Notes: generated by a model not told the origin, from the letters alone. 64,000 nucleotides of DNA from Haemaphysalis longicornis (GCA_013339765.2 CM023449.1:19710955-19774954), one strand, 5' to 3'. Counted from the first letter of the stretch, positions 35,375 to 46,924 are shown. Translations and numbers: made by a program.

Positions 35375-37764
35375 ATGTCTCAGGGAGGCGAGCCACCACG
35401 AGTCCACACCTCCTGTGGCACCTATCATCTGCCCTGGCACGGTCCGTTCGCGCGATCCCCCTTCTTCAACGGCACTGATGACCTGGATGCTGAGGATTGG
35501 CTCACCACCTTCGAACGAGTGAGCACCCCTAACAATTGGGACGATAAACTCAAACAGAACAACGTCAGTCTCTCCTTCACCGGTGTCGCAGAGACCTGGA
35601 TAAGAACCACGGGGCTGATCTACGAACATGGTCGGACTTCAAGACCGAATTTACCAAGGTCTTCGGGCGCCCCGCTGTTCGGAAACTGCGCGCTTGAACA
35701 GAGTTTGCGCGAACGCGCTCAGCGCATGAATGAGACCTTTACCTCTTACATCGAGGACATCCTTGACTTGTGTAAGCGGGCAAACAAACGCTATGACCGA
35801 AGAGGGCAAATCAAGCACATTCTTAAAGGTATAGCCGACGATGCCTTCCAGATGTTGCTCGCGAAAAACCCTCGGACGGTGTGCTGAAGTCATAAAACGC
35901 TTGCCAAGAGTTCGATGAACTTCGCAGAGATGCGGGCTCTCACTCGTAAGCCCGTGGAACAGGACCATTCCCTTTGCAGCTTGGCATCTGAGGATAGGGG
36001 TGTTCTCTTCGCCCAAATTCAGCAGTTTGTTCGCGAAGAGGTGGCTCGTCAGCTGTCTCTCGTTAGCGACGTAGCGAAGCCACCTCAGTCGAATTTGGCC
36101 CCAACCCTCAGGAGCGTTATACAACAACAAGTCGCTGACGCACTACCAAGCACTCGACCGGCCAATTCCGCGGTAGCTCCAGTGGTATACGCCGACATAA
36201 CGCCGCAACCTACGATGCCAGCCCCTTTGACCTTCGTCGACCCAGTGCCACATAGGCCTTTCACCTATGCGGAGACCGTGGCACAACCTTACACTGGAAC
36301 TATGCCGGGACCCTTCTTTGCGCCTGCTGCAAACCCTGGGAGTCATGCCACTGCCGGGGTTCAACGCGTCCGGTCCATGCATGTCACCCCGCATCCAGTG
36401 TCTACATTCGCGAATCCTTGGCGCACGGTGGATAACCGCCCTATCTGCTATTCGTGTGGGATTGATTGCTGGGCATGTTGCACGCTACTGCCGTCGTGGC
36501 ATGACGGGTGGGCGCAAGGCATCGTGGCCCTTACCCTATACAGTCGAACACGGATATATCGAACTCCAAGGGGATCGCGAAATAGTTCGATATATGAAAA
36601 ATTCGATATAAAAAATATGGGGTCTGAGTCCTCACCTATAGCGGCCGATCACTTCCCGATCGTCGCATTCAAGAATGACAACTAATTCCGCACTCACGAC
36701 GCAACAGCACACTTTATTTCCGTGAAAAAAAAATCGCTGATCTTGGCCTGCTTCTTCGTCCTGTAAATGAAATGAAAGACGCTGGTCTCGATCTTCTTGA
36801 GGCTGCACAACTAGAAAATTCCAGCAGTACGCTGCGCCTTCGCACACCATGCACAACATGCATGCAAAAGAAGAACAGCGCGCACGTACCCCAAGAACAT
36901 TGAAGGTAACAATTCCAAGGCTCTCTGAACGGACTCCAACAAAGCGCTCGCGATGGTCATCTCCGAGAGAAACAGTGATCTCCGAAAGGTGCGGGACAAC
37001 TCACCAAACAGCAGCAACAGGAGTAAAATGCAAAAGAAGGAGGAGGCCGCCAGCACCTTCGTTCCCTCTTCCCTTTCCCGAGACGACATCGGGGGAAGAC
37101 AGACCCAGAGAGAGAGAAAACAAAACTCTTTTTCGGCAAGCCGGGCAACGTACGCGCCCGCAAAAAAAAAAAAAAAAAAAAAAAAGACGTCAGCATTTGG
37201 GGCATCCCTACCTTGCACGGTCACATTTTCCGAGCGTTCGGGCTTGTGTGCCCAGAGAGATTTAGCATACCGAGCTCCGTCCGCTAACGCTACGGCGGCC
37301 GGTAGCGGGGCCGACTGGGCAAGCGCAAATTCGTTCCGGTAGGGGGGGATTAGTTCCGCGAGCCAGTCTTCGCCATGCCCGCGCATTCCTTCACATCCTC
37401 CCTAACCTCAATCGGGGGTGCAGCGACCGCCGAAGAGCACCTTCCAGCTCGCGCGGCGTTCGATATACCCAATGTCGGGAAAAATGCGGTTCGATATAGA
37501 CGTACGAATTCCTATACTTTTACACAGAATTTTCAAGGGGATAATTTATGAGTTCGATATAGACAATAATTCGATATACCCGTGTTCGATATATCCGTGT
37601 TCGACTGTACGCCAACACCGCCCATGGAGCACGCTCCGACCCGGCTGCCGACGACTGCTCCGTCTGATAACCGCGACTTCGTCAGCCGTCGTTCGCTTTC
37701 CCCACGACGCCGCTCACTCTCTCCGATGCGCCGTCGTACTTCCAACGATGACCCGGAAAACTAG
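35375..37764 (+). pseudogene. gag of Ty3/Gypsy element, split by a MITE
   Basis: Starting at ATG 35375, the frame shows a retrotransposon Gag core: FFNGTDDLDAEDWLTTFERV, then ERAQRMNETFTSYIEDILDL and GIADDAFQMLLAKNP. Compensating frameshifts damage about 35600-35695. A TGA sits at 35885-35887. The zinc knuckle near 36450-36500 is split between frames (CYSCG in one, IAGHVARYCRR in another). A TA-flanked MITE occupies 36541-37607. After it the frame continues into an arginine/serine-rich tail ending at 37764. It cannot produce an intact capsid protein. Confidence 0.85.
36541..37607. mobile_element. pogo/Tigger-like MITE inserted in the Gypsy gag
   Basis: The 1067-bp element starts CAGTCGAACACGGATATATC and ends with its exact complement GATATATCCGTGTTCGACTG. 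TA duplications lie at 36539-36540 and 37608-37609. Several TTCGATATA motifs recur near both ends. Removing it with one TA joins gag codons in frame, confirming the boundaries. The interior has a 23-nt A-run (about 37161-37183) and no transposase. End type matches the MITE at 3434-4037. Confidence 0.85.
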
Positions 37765-40120
37765 ACGCCGCAGTTTCGGAGGCACAAACTGCGTCAACGT
37801 CGAAATGTCTAAGTCCGCATTGTTCGCCGTCCAATGTAATCGAAGTGTGTGTTGATGGTGTTGCTACCCTGGCGCTTATTGACACTGGAGCTGCGGTGTC
37901 TGTTATTGACGCGAAACTTTGCCGAATGCTACGAAAAGTGACGACACCTATAGGTGGTTTTACTCTCCGAACCGCTAGTGCGCAACCGTTAAAGCCGCTG
38001 GCCGCATGCCACTGCTCGGGTCACAATTCAAGGGGTTGTATATGTAGTCGAGCTCATCGTTTTGTCGGCGTGCTCTCACAGCGTGATTCTCGGATGGGAC
38101 TTTTTGTCGCGCCACCACGCCATCATTGACTGTGATCGCGCCGAAGTTGAGCTGTTTCCGGAGGTAGAAAACCCGCAGGACGAGACAACCGCCAAGTTGC
38201 GTGTCAATGACGACATGCACATTCCTCCTGGCTCATCTGCGCTTGTGCCGTTGTCGTGCAACAGTATTTCTGACGCCACCGTCGTCTTCGAGCCATCCGG
38301 TCTTATTTGTTGCTCGCAAAGGGTTGTCGCTGCCGTTCGCCGTTCTTGATATTGCAACTGGTGCCGGCACAATGCTTATTTCAAACCCGACGTCGTTCCC
38401 TACCACACTTTTTCGCGGCGAATGCCTTGGCGTTGTAGAAGAAGTGAATCCCGGTCTACTTGTCAGTGTATTTGAGGAATTGACGCCCGTTGACATCACC
38501 GCACTTGGTCTTCAGTCTCCACCTGATGACACCCTTTTGAGAAGCGCCATTGACGACGACCTTCCTTCGGCCGAACGTGACGAGCTACTTACTCTTCTAC
38601 ACCGCTTCACTTCATCCTTCGACTGCTACGACACCGCTTTGGGCCGCACGTCGACTGTGTGTCATGAGATCGACACTGGCACGCACGCACCGCTGCGACA
38701 GCGACCCTATCGCGTGTCCTCCACCGAACGGCGTGTCATTGATGACCAAGTCGCGGACATGCTCAAACGCCAACGTCATTCGACCATCCGTGAGTCCTTG
38801 GGCTTCTCCTGTGGTTCTCGTTAAAAAAAAGGACGGCTCTATTCGATTCTGTGTGGATTATCGCCGCCTGAACAAAATCACGCGCAAGGACGACGCGCTC
38901 GACTGCCTGCAGGGAGCCGAGTTTTTCTCGTCATTAGACTTGAAATCCGGCTACTGGCAAGTGCCCATGGCCGACGCTGATCATTCAAAGACGGCTTTTA
39001 CGACACCCGATGGCCTTTACGATTGCCACGTCATGCCGTTCGGACTATGTAATGCGCCGGCCACATTCGAACGAATGATGGACAACGTACTGCGGGGCTT
39101 GAAATGGAAAACGTGTCTCTGCTATTTAGACGACATTGTCGTGTTTTCGCATGATTTAGCAACCCATCTCACACGCCTCGGACAAGTGCTAACATGCCTT
39201 GCCTCCGCTGGTCTGCAGCTGAACCTTAAGAAGTGCCGCTTCGCTGCTCGAAAACTCACCATTTTAGGACACGTTGTCTCGAAAGACGGTGTCCTCCCGG
39301 ACCCGGGAAAACTTCGTGCCGTGTCGGAGTTTCCGAAGCCAACAACGCTGAAGGACCTGCGAAGCTTCATCGGCCTCTGTTCGTACTTCCGCCGCTTTGT
39401 ACGAAACTTTGCCTCCATCACTGCGCCTCTCACACAACTTCTCGGCGGAAGTAGAGACATTTCCGAATGGTCCCCCGAGTGTGGGAGCGCTTTCTTAACG
39501 TTACGTCGGGTCCTTACGTCACCACCGATACTGCAGCACTTTGACCCGAATGCACCCACTCAGATCCACACTGATGCCAGTGTTTTGGCTTAGGTGCTGT
39601 ACTCGCTCAACGAAAGAACGGATTTGACGAATACGTGGTGAGTTACGCGAGCCGTACACTCACGAAGGCCGAAGTCAACTACTCCGTAACAGAGAAAGAA
39701 TGTTTGGCTATTGCATGGGCAATCAGCAAATTTCGTCCTTACCTGTACGGTCGCCCTTTCGACGTCGTAACGGACCACCATGCTCTGTGCTGGTTATCGC
39801 CGCTGAAAGATCCCGCCGGCCGTCTTGGCCGCTGGGCACTCCGCCTTCAAGAGTACGATATCCGTGTTGTGTACCGATCTGGACGGAAGCATACCGACGC
39901 CGACGCTCTTTCTCGATCCCCGCTTGCGTCGGATATAGATAGCTTGTTCGCAGCAGACCACAGCCTGACCTCTCTGGCCATGACGGACATGGTTGCTGAG
40001 CAGCGCAAAGACCCTTGGGTTTCTTCGATCCTCGAATATTTGTCGCACTCACGGGCAGCTCCTGTGCCTCGATCACTGCGCCGTCAAGCTGCCCACTGCA
40101 CTATTCGTGACCAGCTCTAA
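37765..40120 (+). pseudogene. pol of Ty3/Gypsy element: protease, RT, RNase H; integrase missing
   Basis: The protease has ALIDTGAAVSVID (DTG at 37881-37889). The reverse transcriptase includes SPWASPVVLVKKKDG, FCVDYRRLNKI, FSSLDLKSGYWQVP, FGLCNAPATFERMM, catalytic YLDD (39123-39134) and LGHVVSKDG. Frameshifts lie near 38130, 38340, 38770 and 39590. After FCVDYRRLNKITRKD the text goes straight to DALDCLQG, skipping the YPLPR-type segment usual in this family. RNase H shows YSVTEKECLAIAWAI, TDHHALCWL and HTDADALSR. The reading ends at about 40120, where a Penelope fragment begins; no integrase or 3' LTR follows. Confidence 0.9.
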
Positions 40121-40945
40121 TGGTCTAATAAGTGTGTATGCAAGAAAAAATACGGGAGGCAGGATTTCCACGGGACCTCTTCTCATGGACATGTGAAAAA
40201 CGTCTTAAAATCCTAAAAACAAAACCTGACTGTGGGGATGCTGCTGAGGACACACATAAGCCCAAAAAAGTCGCCGTCGTCCCATACATTCATACCATCA
40301 TGCACCGACGTAAAAAAGTGGGCCATCGCTGTGGAGTGCAAGTGGTTATCACGGCTCGCAACATGTTGCGTTCTGTATGAGGCAGGCTTGGCAGAAAGAT
40401 AAAGCGGGGAAGTGATAAAAAAGGGGTCGGTTGTGGTGTTGACCACAAGAACCGCTGTGCCGCCTGCGCGACGGGTTGGGTGTACAGCAATCCTTTACCC
40501 TGTGGCCAGACTTATGTTGGGAAAACTGGCCGTTGTATCGACGGCCACTTGAGAGAGCACGAATTGTCATTAAAGGGCCCACCATCATCCCATCTTTATT
40601 CGCATTGTACTAAGTGCAGCAGATGTAAGCATAATTTTCCTGCCACTGACATTTTATTTAGGCACCGTGAACAAACGCCCCGCGAAATTATGAAAGCGTT
40701 CCACATAGCGTAAAGAGGAGACAGGTGTGTCAGCCAAGCAAGTGTCTTCATCCCAAAGAGATTGCATGTCTGCGTGGGCCTTGACTGTAACCGGTGTCTG
40801 TCGAGTTGCTTAATCACCGGGCTTTTGTAAACTTAATTCGCTCATGCGCAGTGTTTTGCCGTTTTGTGTCAAGTGTTTATATTCACCCTTCTGGATATTA
40901 AAACTTTACTTGTTAGACCAGCGGCTGTCCTTGTCTTCCACTTCC
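40121..40945 (+). mobile_element. Penelope-like element, 3' part with GIY-YIG endonuclease
   Basis: The first frame (about 40132-40380) has VPYIHTIMHRRKKVGHRCGV, typical of the segment after the RT of Penelope-like elements. After a frame break, the frame at about 40470-40713 is a GIY-YIG endonuclease: VYSNPLPCGQTYVGKTGRC, with LREH, then a Cys/His cluster SHLYSHCTKCSRC and TPREIMKAFHI. The RT core is absent, so it is 5'-truncated. The 3' end resembles other termini in this window (TTGTTAGACCAGCGGCTGTC). It is directly fused to the broken end of the Gypsy RNase H. Confidence 0.85.
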
Positions 40946-41416
40946 TTTGTTTTTGTTTAAGTTCACGCTGTTTTCATCCGAGAATATGCCTTTCCAAATA
41001 CCCAAGCTTGCAACTTTTCTCTAGAAAATACAATGGCGTCACGAATAAAACTCGCAAATCCGATTTGTTCTCCTTTGTAATTTGATTTATTCGCACACCC
41101 GAAACTACCCCGTATTTTCAATTTACAGCAACTTTAATTAACAGCGGCATCCTTTCAACGTTCTGGGGTTGCATCGTTAAAACCAGCTTATTCTAACTTT
41201 ATTAAAATAAAATTTTTTGGAGATACAATATTGTAAAAATGCATAATTTCATCCAAAATATCTTCGTGTATCCCTCACCACCAGCTTGCTGAGATAAAAA
41301 GTTCTGCAGAAATTCAGGGAATTTTCTACCAATGCGTAGCATTCTTATGCCGCCTGTCTTGAGTGTGAGTTTTTTTCATCCAATTTTTTGTTTTTGTTTT
41401 TTATAAATCCTGTCTG

Positions 41417-42120
41417 ACCAATTATTTCCAATTACTTCATTATTACTATTGCAGTTGAAACTTTCGCAAAATCTGCATTATTGTGGAAATGCAGGGTTTT
41501 ACGCGGTTCTCCATTTTTGGTTTATTTTATACCGTTCTCTTTTTTAAGTTTTTCAAAATGTTGTTCGACAGATGATGTCCATTTACGCCATTGTAACGAT
41601 TAAAGGTGAATCTTTCCCGAAATGCGCATTATTGTGGAAATGGCATGCGTTATACTTTCGACATTCTCCGTATTTAAAGTATTTTTCTTAGTCTTTAGTT
41701 TTTCAAAATTTCGCTCGACCAATTATGTCCATTTACGCTATAATAACTACTACAGGTGAACTTTCGCGAAATCTGCATTATTGTGAAAATGCAGGGTGTT
41801 ACACGGTTCGCAATTTTTTGGCAATTATTTTATATGTTTCTTATTTTTTAGTTTTTCAAAATTTCCTTCGACCAATTGTCTCCATCTACTATTACAACGA
41901 TTACATTTGGAACTTCCAAGAAATATCTATTATTGTGTAAGTGCAGTGCGTCACACGTTTCGCCATTTTCTGTATTTTGTATATTTTTATTTTTTTTAAT
42001 TTTCAAAATTTCGTGGGACCTGTTATCTCTATTTACGCCATTATAGCGATTACTGGTGAAACTTCCGCGATATCTGCATTCTTTTTGGAAATTCGGGGTG
42101 TTACACGGTCCTGGCAGTGG
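41417..42120 (+). repeat. 150-bp-period satellite, about 4.7 units
   Basis: The anchor ACCAATTATGTCC (with variants) occurs at 41417, 41568, 41718, 41871 and 42018, giving spacings of 151, 150, 153 and 147 bp. Each unit also has TTTCGCGAAATCTGCATTAT-type and GTGTTACACGGTTC-type phrases and a T-rich stretch ending in TTTTTCAAAATTTC. The units are well diverged, so the array is old. It starts abruptly in AT-rich DNA and ends near GGTCCTGGCAGTGGGGGTAC. Confidence 0.85.
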
Positions 42121-43016
42121 GGGTACTTGGCAAAGAATGCTGCGCGTTAAATCTTTTTTTTTACACGTCAAGCTTTGTCCTTTGTTTCTCTTTTGTGTTC
42201 AGTCCCGTTTCAACCGCACTCCTAGGGGTTGCTCACCGCGTGTAAAACTTCGTTCGATCAAATTCACTGCGGTGTCTCTCGACACGTGCCAACGTCAGCG
42301 GTACGAAGTATTTTTCGAGCGTAGCAAAATGAGACAGCGAACTAACGAGCGTTCATGCCATCCTCCACTTCGGTCAGCCGCGATGGCGGATCGCCTTTCC
42401 AAAGACCCGCGCCGATAGAGCGGGCGCACTACTGCTCCAACCGCGGGATAGTACGAACGCGGCAGCTCGGGTCTCCCCTGTGCGCACACGGCGAAATAAC
42501 CTTTTATATGCAATTATTCGCACATCGTATATGTTCCAGAAAGTAAAATTCGTCGTCGGTGGGAATTCAGATCTGACATCTGCGGAGCACCAAGCAGATC
42601 GTATCTCCAGAAGGGTCGTTAATTAGAGAAGAGTGCCGTAATCAAATGCCACGGCCGTTCACCGTAGTAACTGCAATTAGTACGGACATCCCCTGCGACC
42701 CGCTCGACACGTGTCGCGGAAGCGTATGAGGCCGAAAACAATTTCAATCTTTATTCCAGTGCCGTCGGCACGTGCGGCTGCCACAATATCGTTCACCGGT
42801 TCTAATAAAAGCGGATAATAAAGAGGCTAGGTTGACCACAGCGATAACAACTCTCGATTAAAATAAGTTAAATTTTCGCTGTTCGCTCTCGTAGCCGATT
42901 TCTCGGCGAAAATGTTTTTTTTTTTTTGTCCATTACAGCAATTTAATAATCGTGGCGGAGAAGAAAACCTACGTTACAAGAAAATCATAACAATAAAACA
43001 ATTTAGGAAGCACAAT
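42121..43016. other. Unassigned interval
   Basis: Only short open frames are present; no recognisable domain, TIR or repeat was seen. Confidence 0.45.
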
Positions 43017-43475
43017 GAAATAACTCCAGATGATAAACAAAGATGCGCGTTTCCTTGCTACAATGCATTTACAGTTGCTAGTGTGTTTGAAAATGGGCTT
43101 CGCGGTGAAGTAAGGCGGCGTTTATGAGCGATATTTACTTAGTTTTTGGAGCTGTTAAAACCATTCTAGAGACAACGCAGCTGCGTACTTTATCTATAGT
43201 GTTGACGATAAGTGCGGAAGAAAAATATTGAAGCCGGCAAGCGGCTAGTTTCAGCGCGGTAAAGACAAGAACCTTTAAAAATTTGCAAAATTGCTCATGA
43301 TCTGGCGCTTTACGCGCTGCGTGGCGGCTCGTGTAAAAATACAGACTTAGGCTCATTGCAAAGGGTGTACAAAGGGCATTTATTTCGGGAAGTTTAGTCG
43401 CAATACGTTTTGCTTTTAAGGGGGAAAATAATTTGTATATTGAGCGCGCACCACGGCCTCGGACGGCGGGCCGTA
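43017..43475 (+). repeat. Left inverted terminus of the 43.0-46.4 kb transposon
   Basis: This is complementary to about 45890-46390. Homology starts around AATAACTCCAGATGATAAAC and is strongest from 43165 to 43475, ending near CACCACGGCCTCGGACGGCG. Confidence 0.7.
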
Positions 43476-43559
43476 TGTCGGCTTCGCTGCAACAACGGTT
43501 CGTGCTGGGCAGCGGGGAGAGAGAGATATATATATAATATTTCATTCACAGGTAGAAAG

Positions 43560-44346
43560 TGAGGAGGAGTTGTAGGGAGCGCTGCGAGATTCAGAGGCCT
43601 CGGTCCAGGCTTCTGCTCACGGCTTCTTGAATGAAGTCAATCAGGCCGCGTTGCTCCTCTTCTCCTCTAGCTGAGGTCAGCCACTCTCTAGAGTATTGTT
43701 TTCTTTTGGATGTATTGAGGGCACTGCCAAAGAATGTGGTCTTGGTTATTTGTTATTTTGCACTGTGAACAGATGCGGCGGCAGCACAGGTCACGCGCGT
43801 TTTGAGTCTTCACGCGGCCAGCTGCATTAAATGGGCGCGGCTGGTTGGTACTGGAGTTCGGAAGGGCGTCATCTACAGATGATAGTTGTGGTGCTCCTAA
43901 ATGAATCCGCAACGCTGCGTTCATTAAGGTGGTGCCGATGTAGTAGGAGATTGGCTTCAGTCCGGCCTCGGTGTATTTAAGAGGCTGCAGCTTTTCATCC
44001 TGGTCGCTGGCGTGGTATCTTTTATACAATCGGAAATTGTGGGTGGCGGAGTAAGTCGTGAGCTCGACCGTTGCCAGTTCTCAGCGATGATGATACTAAG
44101 TGGTTAAAGGTGCTCCTACCTATCAACGTAATTCACGACACAAAGCTTCTTGAGGGTTGGTCTTCTTTTTATCCTCAACCATTTATTCTGGCACCCAGAG
44201 TAGGGATAAATCCTTAATGTTCTTTTCCGCCCATGTAGAAAGCTTATGGGGTGTAAGTATTCATCCCTAGTAAGGTGTCTCAAGACTGGCCCTGGCGGCC
44301 AATCGCTTAACCGTGCCGCTAATCCGGTTGCAAGCGCTGTGTCCAT
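43560..44346 (-). mobile_element. LINE 3' fragment inside the transposon
   Basis: Minus-strand frames end with a CCHC finger CSQCKITNNQDHILWQCPQY (about 43720-43790) and a short tail, as in I/R1-type LINE C termini. A frame to the right (44116-44346) has DTALATGLAARLSDWPP, similar to the end of a LINE RNase H domain. Frames are broken. It lies between the left terminus and the transposase pseudogene and is most simply a later insertion. Confidence 0.6.
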
Positions 44347-44389
44347 GTGACGTTCTAAAAAAAAAATCTACTCAACCGGTAAATTGGCA

Positions 44390-45360
44390 TTCGTTTTCAT
44401 GGTACCACAACTTTAGAAAATGTCCCTTGTTCTTGTACTGCGATTACGTCCCGTCGAAAAATAGTGAATTTTTCGGACAGCAAGCAATTCGTGTTTAATA
44501 TCTTTTAACGCCTCAGCTTGAAATGTAGCCACGGCCGCTGCTGTGCGGTTAAGGCAGTCCGAGATGACGGCAAGTGATTTTACACAGAGGTCCCCAGTCT
44601 CTTCTGAACGATTTACGGAATTCAAGGGTGTATCGTGGCTTGCGTGAGCATCTTGCACAAGGATGCTGTAATCCACTGCGAAGTCTAACATACAGATCAT
44701 CTCCTCATCTTTTATGCTGCTTTTTAGCTCCCGCAGGTATTTTGCTTGCTGTTTGTTTATGAAGTGATGCATCTTGAGTACTTCTACATCGTCTAAAAAC
44801 TTTTCAAAAATTCCGCACAACTTAAAATTATCTTTCTAGTCTGCAGCGTACCCCTGGGATCCAGTGTTCAATAGGCACGTCCTTAACCTTGTCCATATCT
44901 AGTGCGCTCTCCAAAATTCTAACAAGGGCATCTTTGCCGGTACACGACAGACAGCAGCTGTATGTACTGTCTTGATCACAGTTAGGATGAACACGGGAGC
45001 GCGTGTCATTCCGTGCGCGGGAGCCGCCTGTCGGCGTTCCGGGTAACTTCGCACGCGCATCCACATAGCCTCGTTGCAAACGAACTGCGCATGCGTGCGA
45101 AGTTACCCGGAACGCCGAGAGGCGGCTCCCGCGCACTGAATGACGCGCGCTCCCGTGTTCACCCTAACTGTGATCAAGACAGTACATGCATCTTCATCGT
45201 CAATGTTGCATACAACTGCTGACATCAGTTCTTCTGTAGTTTGCCTGAGCCTGCAGCATGAGCGTAAGTTTGAAGTTTTGGTGCGCCACGCACGCGCAAA
45301 ATGTGTGATTACCACTTCCACCTGCCAATACGCATTGTTGCGGGCGCATAGCTGCAAGCG
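44390..45360 (-). pseudogene. Degenerate DDE-type transposase-like protein
   Basis: Minus-strand pieces read, in order: HTFCACVAHQNFKL and TEELMSAVVCNIDDEDAC (about 45310-45190), SCCLSCTGKDALVRILE and PIEHWIPGVRC (about 44960-44830), then HHFINKQQAKYLRELKSS, MICMLDFAVDYS, VISDCLN and AVRKIHYFS (about 44775-44420). From memory, this order matches a family of uncharacterised, multicopy metazoan proteins with conserved DFxEN, SDCLKHD and FSDGAxxQ motifs, which look like a D-D-D catalytic core. Here the third motif is lost (FSTGR). Frameshifts, stops and a 214-bp foldback break the frame. Confidence 0.6.
44968..45181. mobile_element. 214-bp foldback MITE with GTAC duplication
   Basis: Arms of about 97 bp (44968 to about 45064 and about 45085-45181) are close complements starting TGTCTTGATCACAGTTAGG. 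Only about 20 nt of unpaired loop lie between them. GTAC flanks both sides (44964-44967 and 45182-45185). On the minus strand, removal with one GTAC rejoins the transposase-like frame between CNIDDEDAC and the following SCCLSC, so it inserted into that gene. Confidence 0.8.
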
Positions 45361-45518
45361 CAGAGAATCAGCCCTTTAGAGAGGGCACTTTTCTTTTCAC
45401 TCCTCGTACAGTCCTCTCAGATTTAGCAAAACGAATCGCTTTGGTGACCGCGTATTACGTCTTTTCTTCTGGGCAGACCGAACGAAACGAAATAGTCCTC
45501 ATAAAACCTCCTCATTGA

Positions 45519-45789
45519 ATGTTTCGCTTCTTCGCGGATGGCGTGTCCTGCTTTTCTTGGTGCACCAAGAAAAACCCCGTCCTTGCTTCGAACCCTCATA
45601 GCTTCGCGTGCCTGTCACTCCGAAGCGTGCAGCAAAGTCGTAGCTTGTTTGCAAAAAGAATACGCCCCAAACAAGTTATCCATACGCAGGTTATTCAAAG
45701 AACTAAGTGAAAGAACTACTAAAGATTTAAATACACTCTTTGCCAGCGGCACCGCGGAAGGCCTGAATATGCATGTAGAATCACTTTGA
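45519..45789 (+). other. Open frames of unknown meaning
   Basis: Two overlapping plus-strand frames (45519-45710, 45538-45789) are present within the transposon. No domain was recognised. They are complementary in orientation to the transposase remnant, so they could be the transposon's own sequence read on the wrong strand. Confidence 0.2.
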
Positions 45790-45889
45790 CAAGCAGGCTT
45801 CATTTTTAGGAACCAACGAAACATGCGGTATACTGACCTTCGCTGCTGTCACACTAATCCGCTGTTGTTGTTGCAGTGAAGCGGACTTA

Positions 45890-46390
45890 CAGCCCACCAC
45901 CTGAGGCCGTGGTGGGCGCTCAATACAAAAATAATTTTCTCGCTTAAAACAAAAAGTAATCCGATTAACTTTTCTGAAATAAATGCCCCTTGTACACCCT
46001 TTCCAATGATCCTAAGCCTCTGTTTTCGCATGAAGCGCTACTCAGCGCGATAAGCGTCAGAACATCCGAAATTTCGCAAATTTTTCACAGTTAATTTCTT
46101 AACCATGCTGAAACTACCCGCTTCACGCGTGTGATATCTTTCTTCCGCACTTACCATCAACAATATAAACAAAGTACGCAGCCGATTTGTCTCTAGAATG
46201 GTCTGAAAAGCTGTAAAAATGCGTAAAAATCGCTTAAAAACGCTGTTTTGCTTCAATTTCAAAAGCACTAGCAACGCCCAAAGCCCAATTTCAAACTAAA
46301 GCCCAATTTCAAAAGCACTAGCAACCAGTAATGCTTGCTTTGTATCAAGGAAGCGCGCTTCGTTTCTATCACTTTGAGTTAATGGTGTGA
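45890..46390 (-). repeat. Right inverted terminus of the 43.0-46.4 kb transposon
   Basis: This is complementary to 43017-43475. It contains a small internal duplication near 46240-46335 in which CAATTTCAAAAGCACTAGCAA occurs twice with small differences, so this arm is slightly longer than the left one. Confidence 0.7.
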
Positions 46391-46813
46391 TCAGAGCTGG
46401 TGAAGGGAACTCAAGGGAGCGTTTGGTGAAGAATATCTCTGCTTCACCAGGTTTAAAATCACCGAAACTATCCCACTAAAATGTGTGACTGTAACTTTAG
46501 ACAACAAATTAAAGAAAGATTTTCGATTTATGCAATACACTTCTACAGTGTTCATATCCAACTCAACTCCTTGCCCTGAGCGAATTTGCATGTCTCTGCG
46601 ATGGTTTTACTAGGTTTCTGAGCAGTTGGCTTTTTGAGCGAAAAAGTTTGGGATCGGTTTACTTCGGCTAGTTACTATTAGGAAATAATATTAACCTTAC
46701 ATTAAAATCATGGAAAGAATATATGTGATTGATTGATTGATTTATTTAACGGGCGGGCAAGTCAGTCAGACAGACACTGAATTTACTATTCGAATTATTG
46801 TTCATGCAAATTC

Positions 46814-46924
<111 letters not shown>

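Larger units (their letters stand above)
43017..46390 (-). mobile_element. DNA transposon with long inverted termini and a transposase-like pseudogene
   Basis: The left terminus (about 43017-43475) and right terminus (about 45890-46390) are diverged reverse complements over some 450 bp. Shared blocks include ACCATTCTAGAGACAA, GCGTACTTT, AAGTGCGGAAGAAA, GGGTGTACAA, GGGCATTTATTTC and CCACGGCCTC. Outermost ends and target duplication could not be fixed. Between them lies a minus-strand transposase-like pseudogene (about 44390-45360), plus a LINE fragment and a foldback inserted later. The superfamily is unknown to me. Confidence 0.65.
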
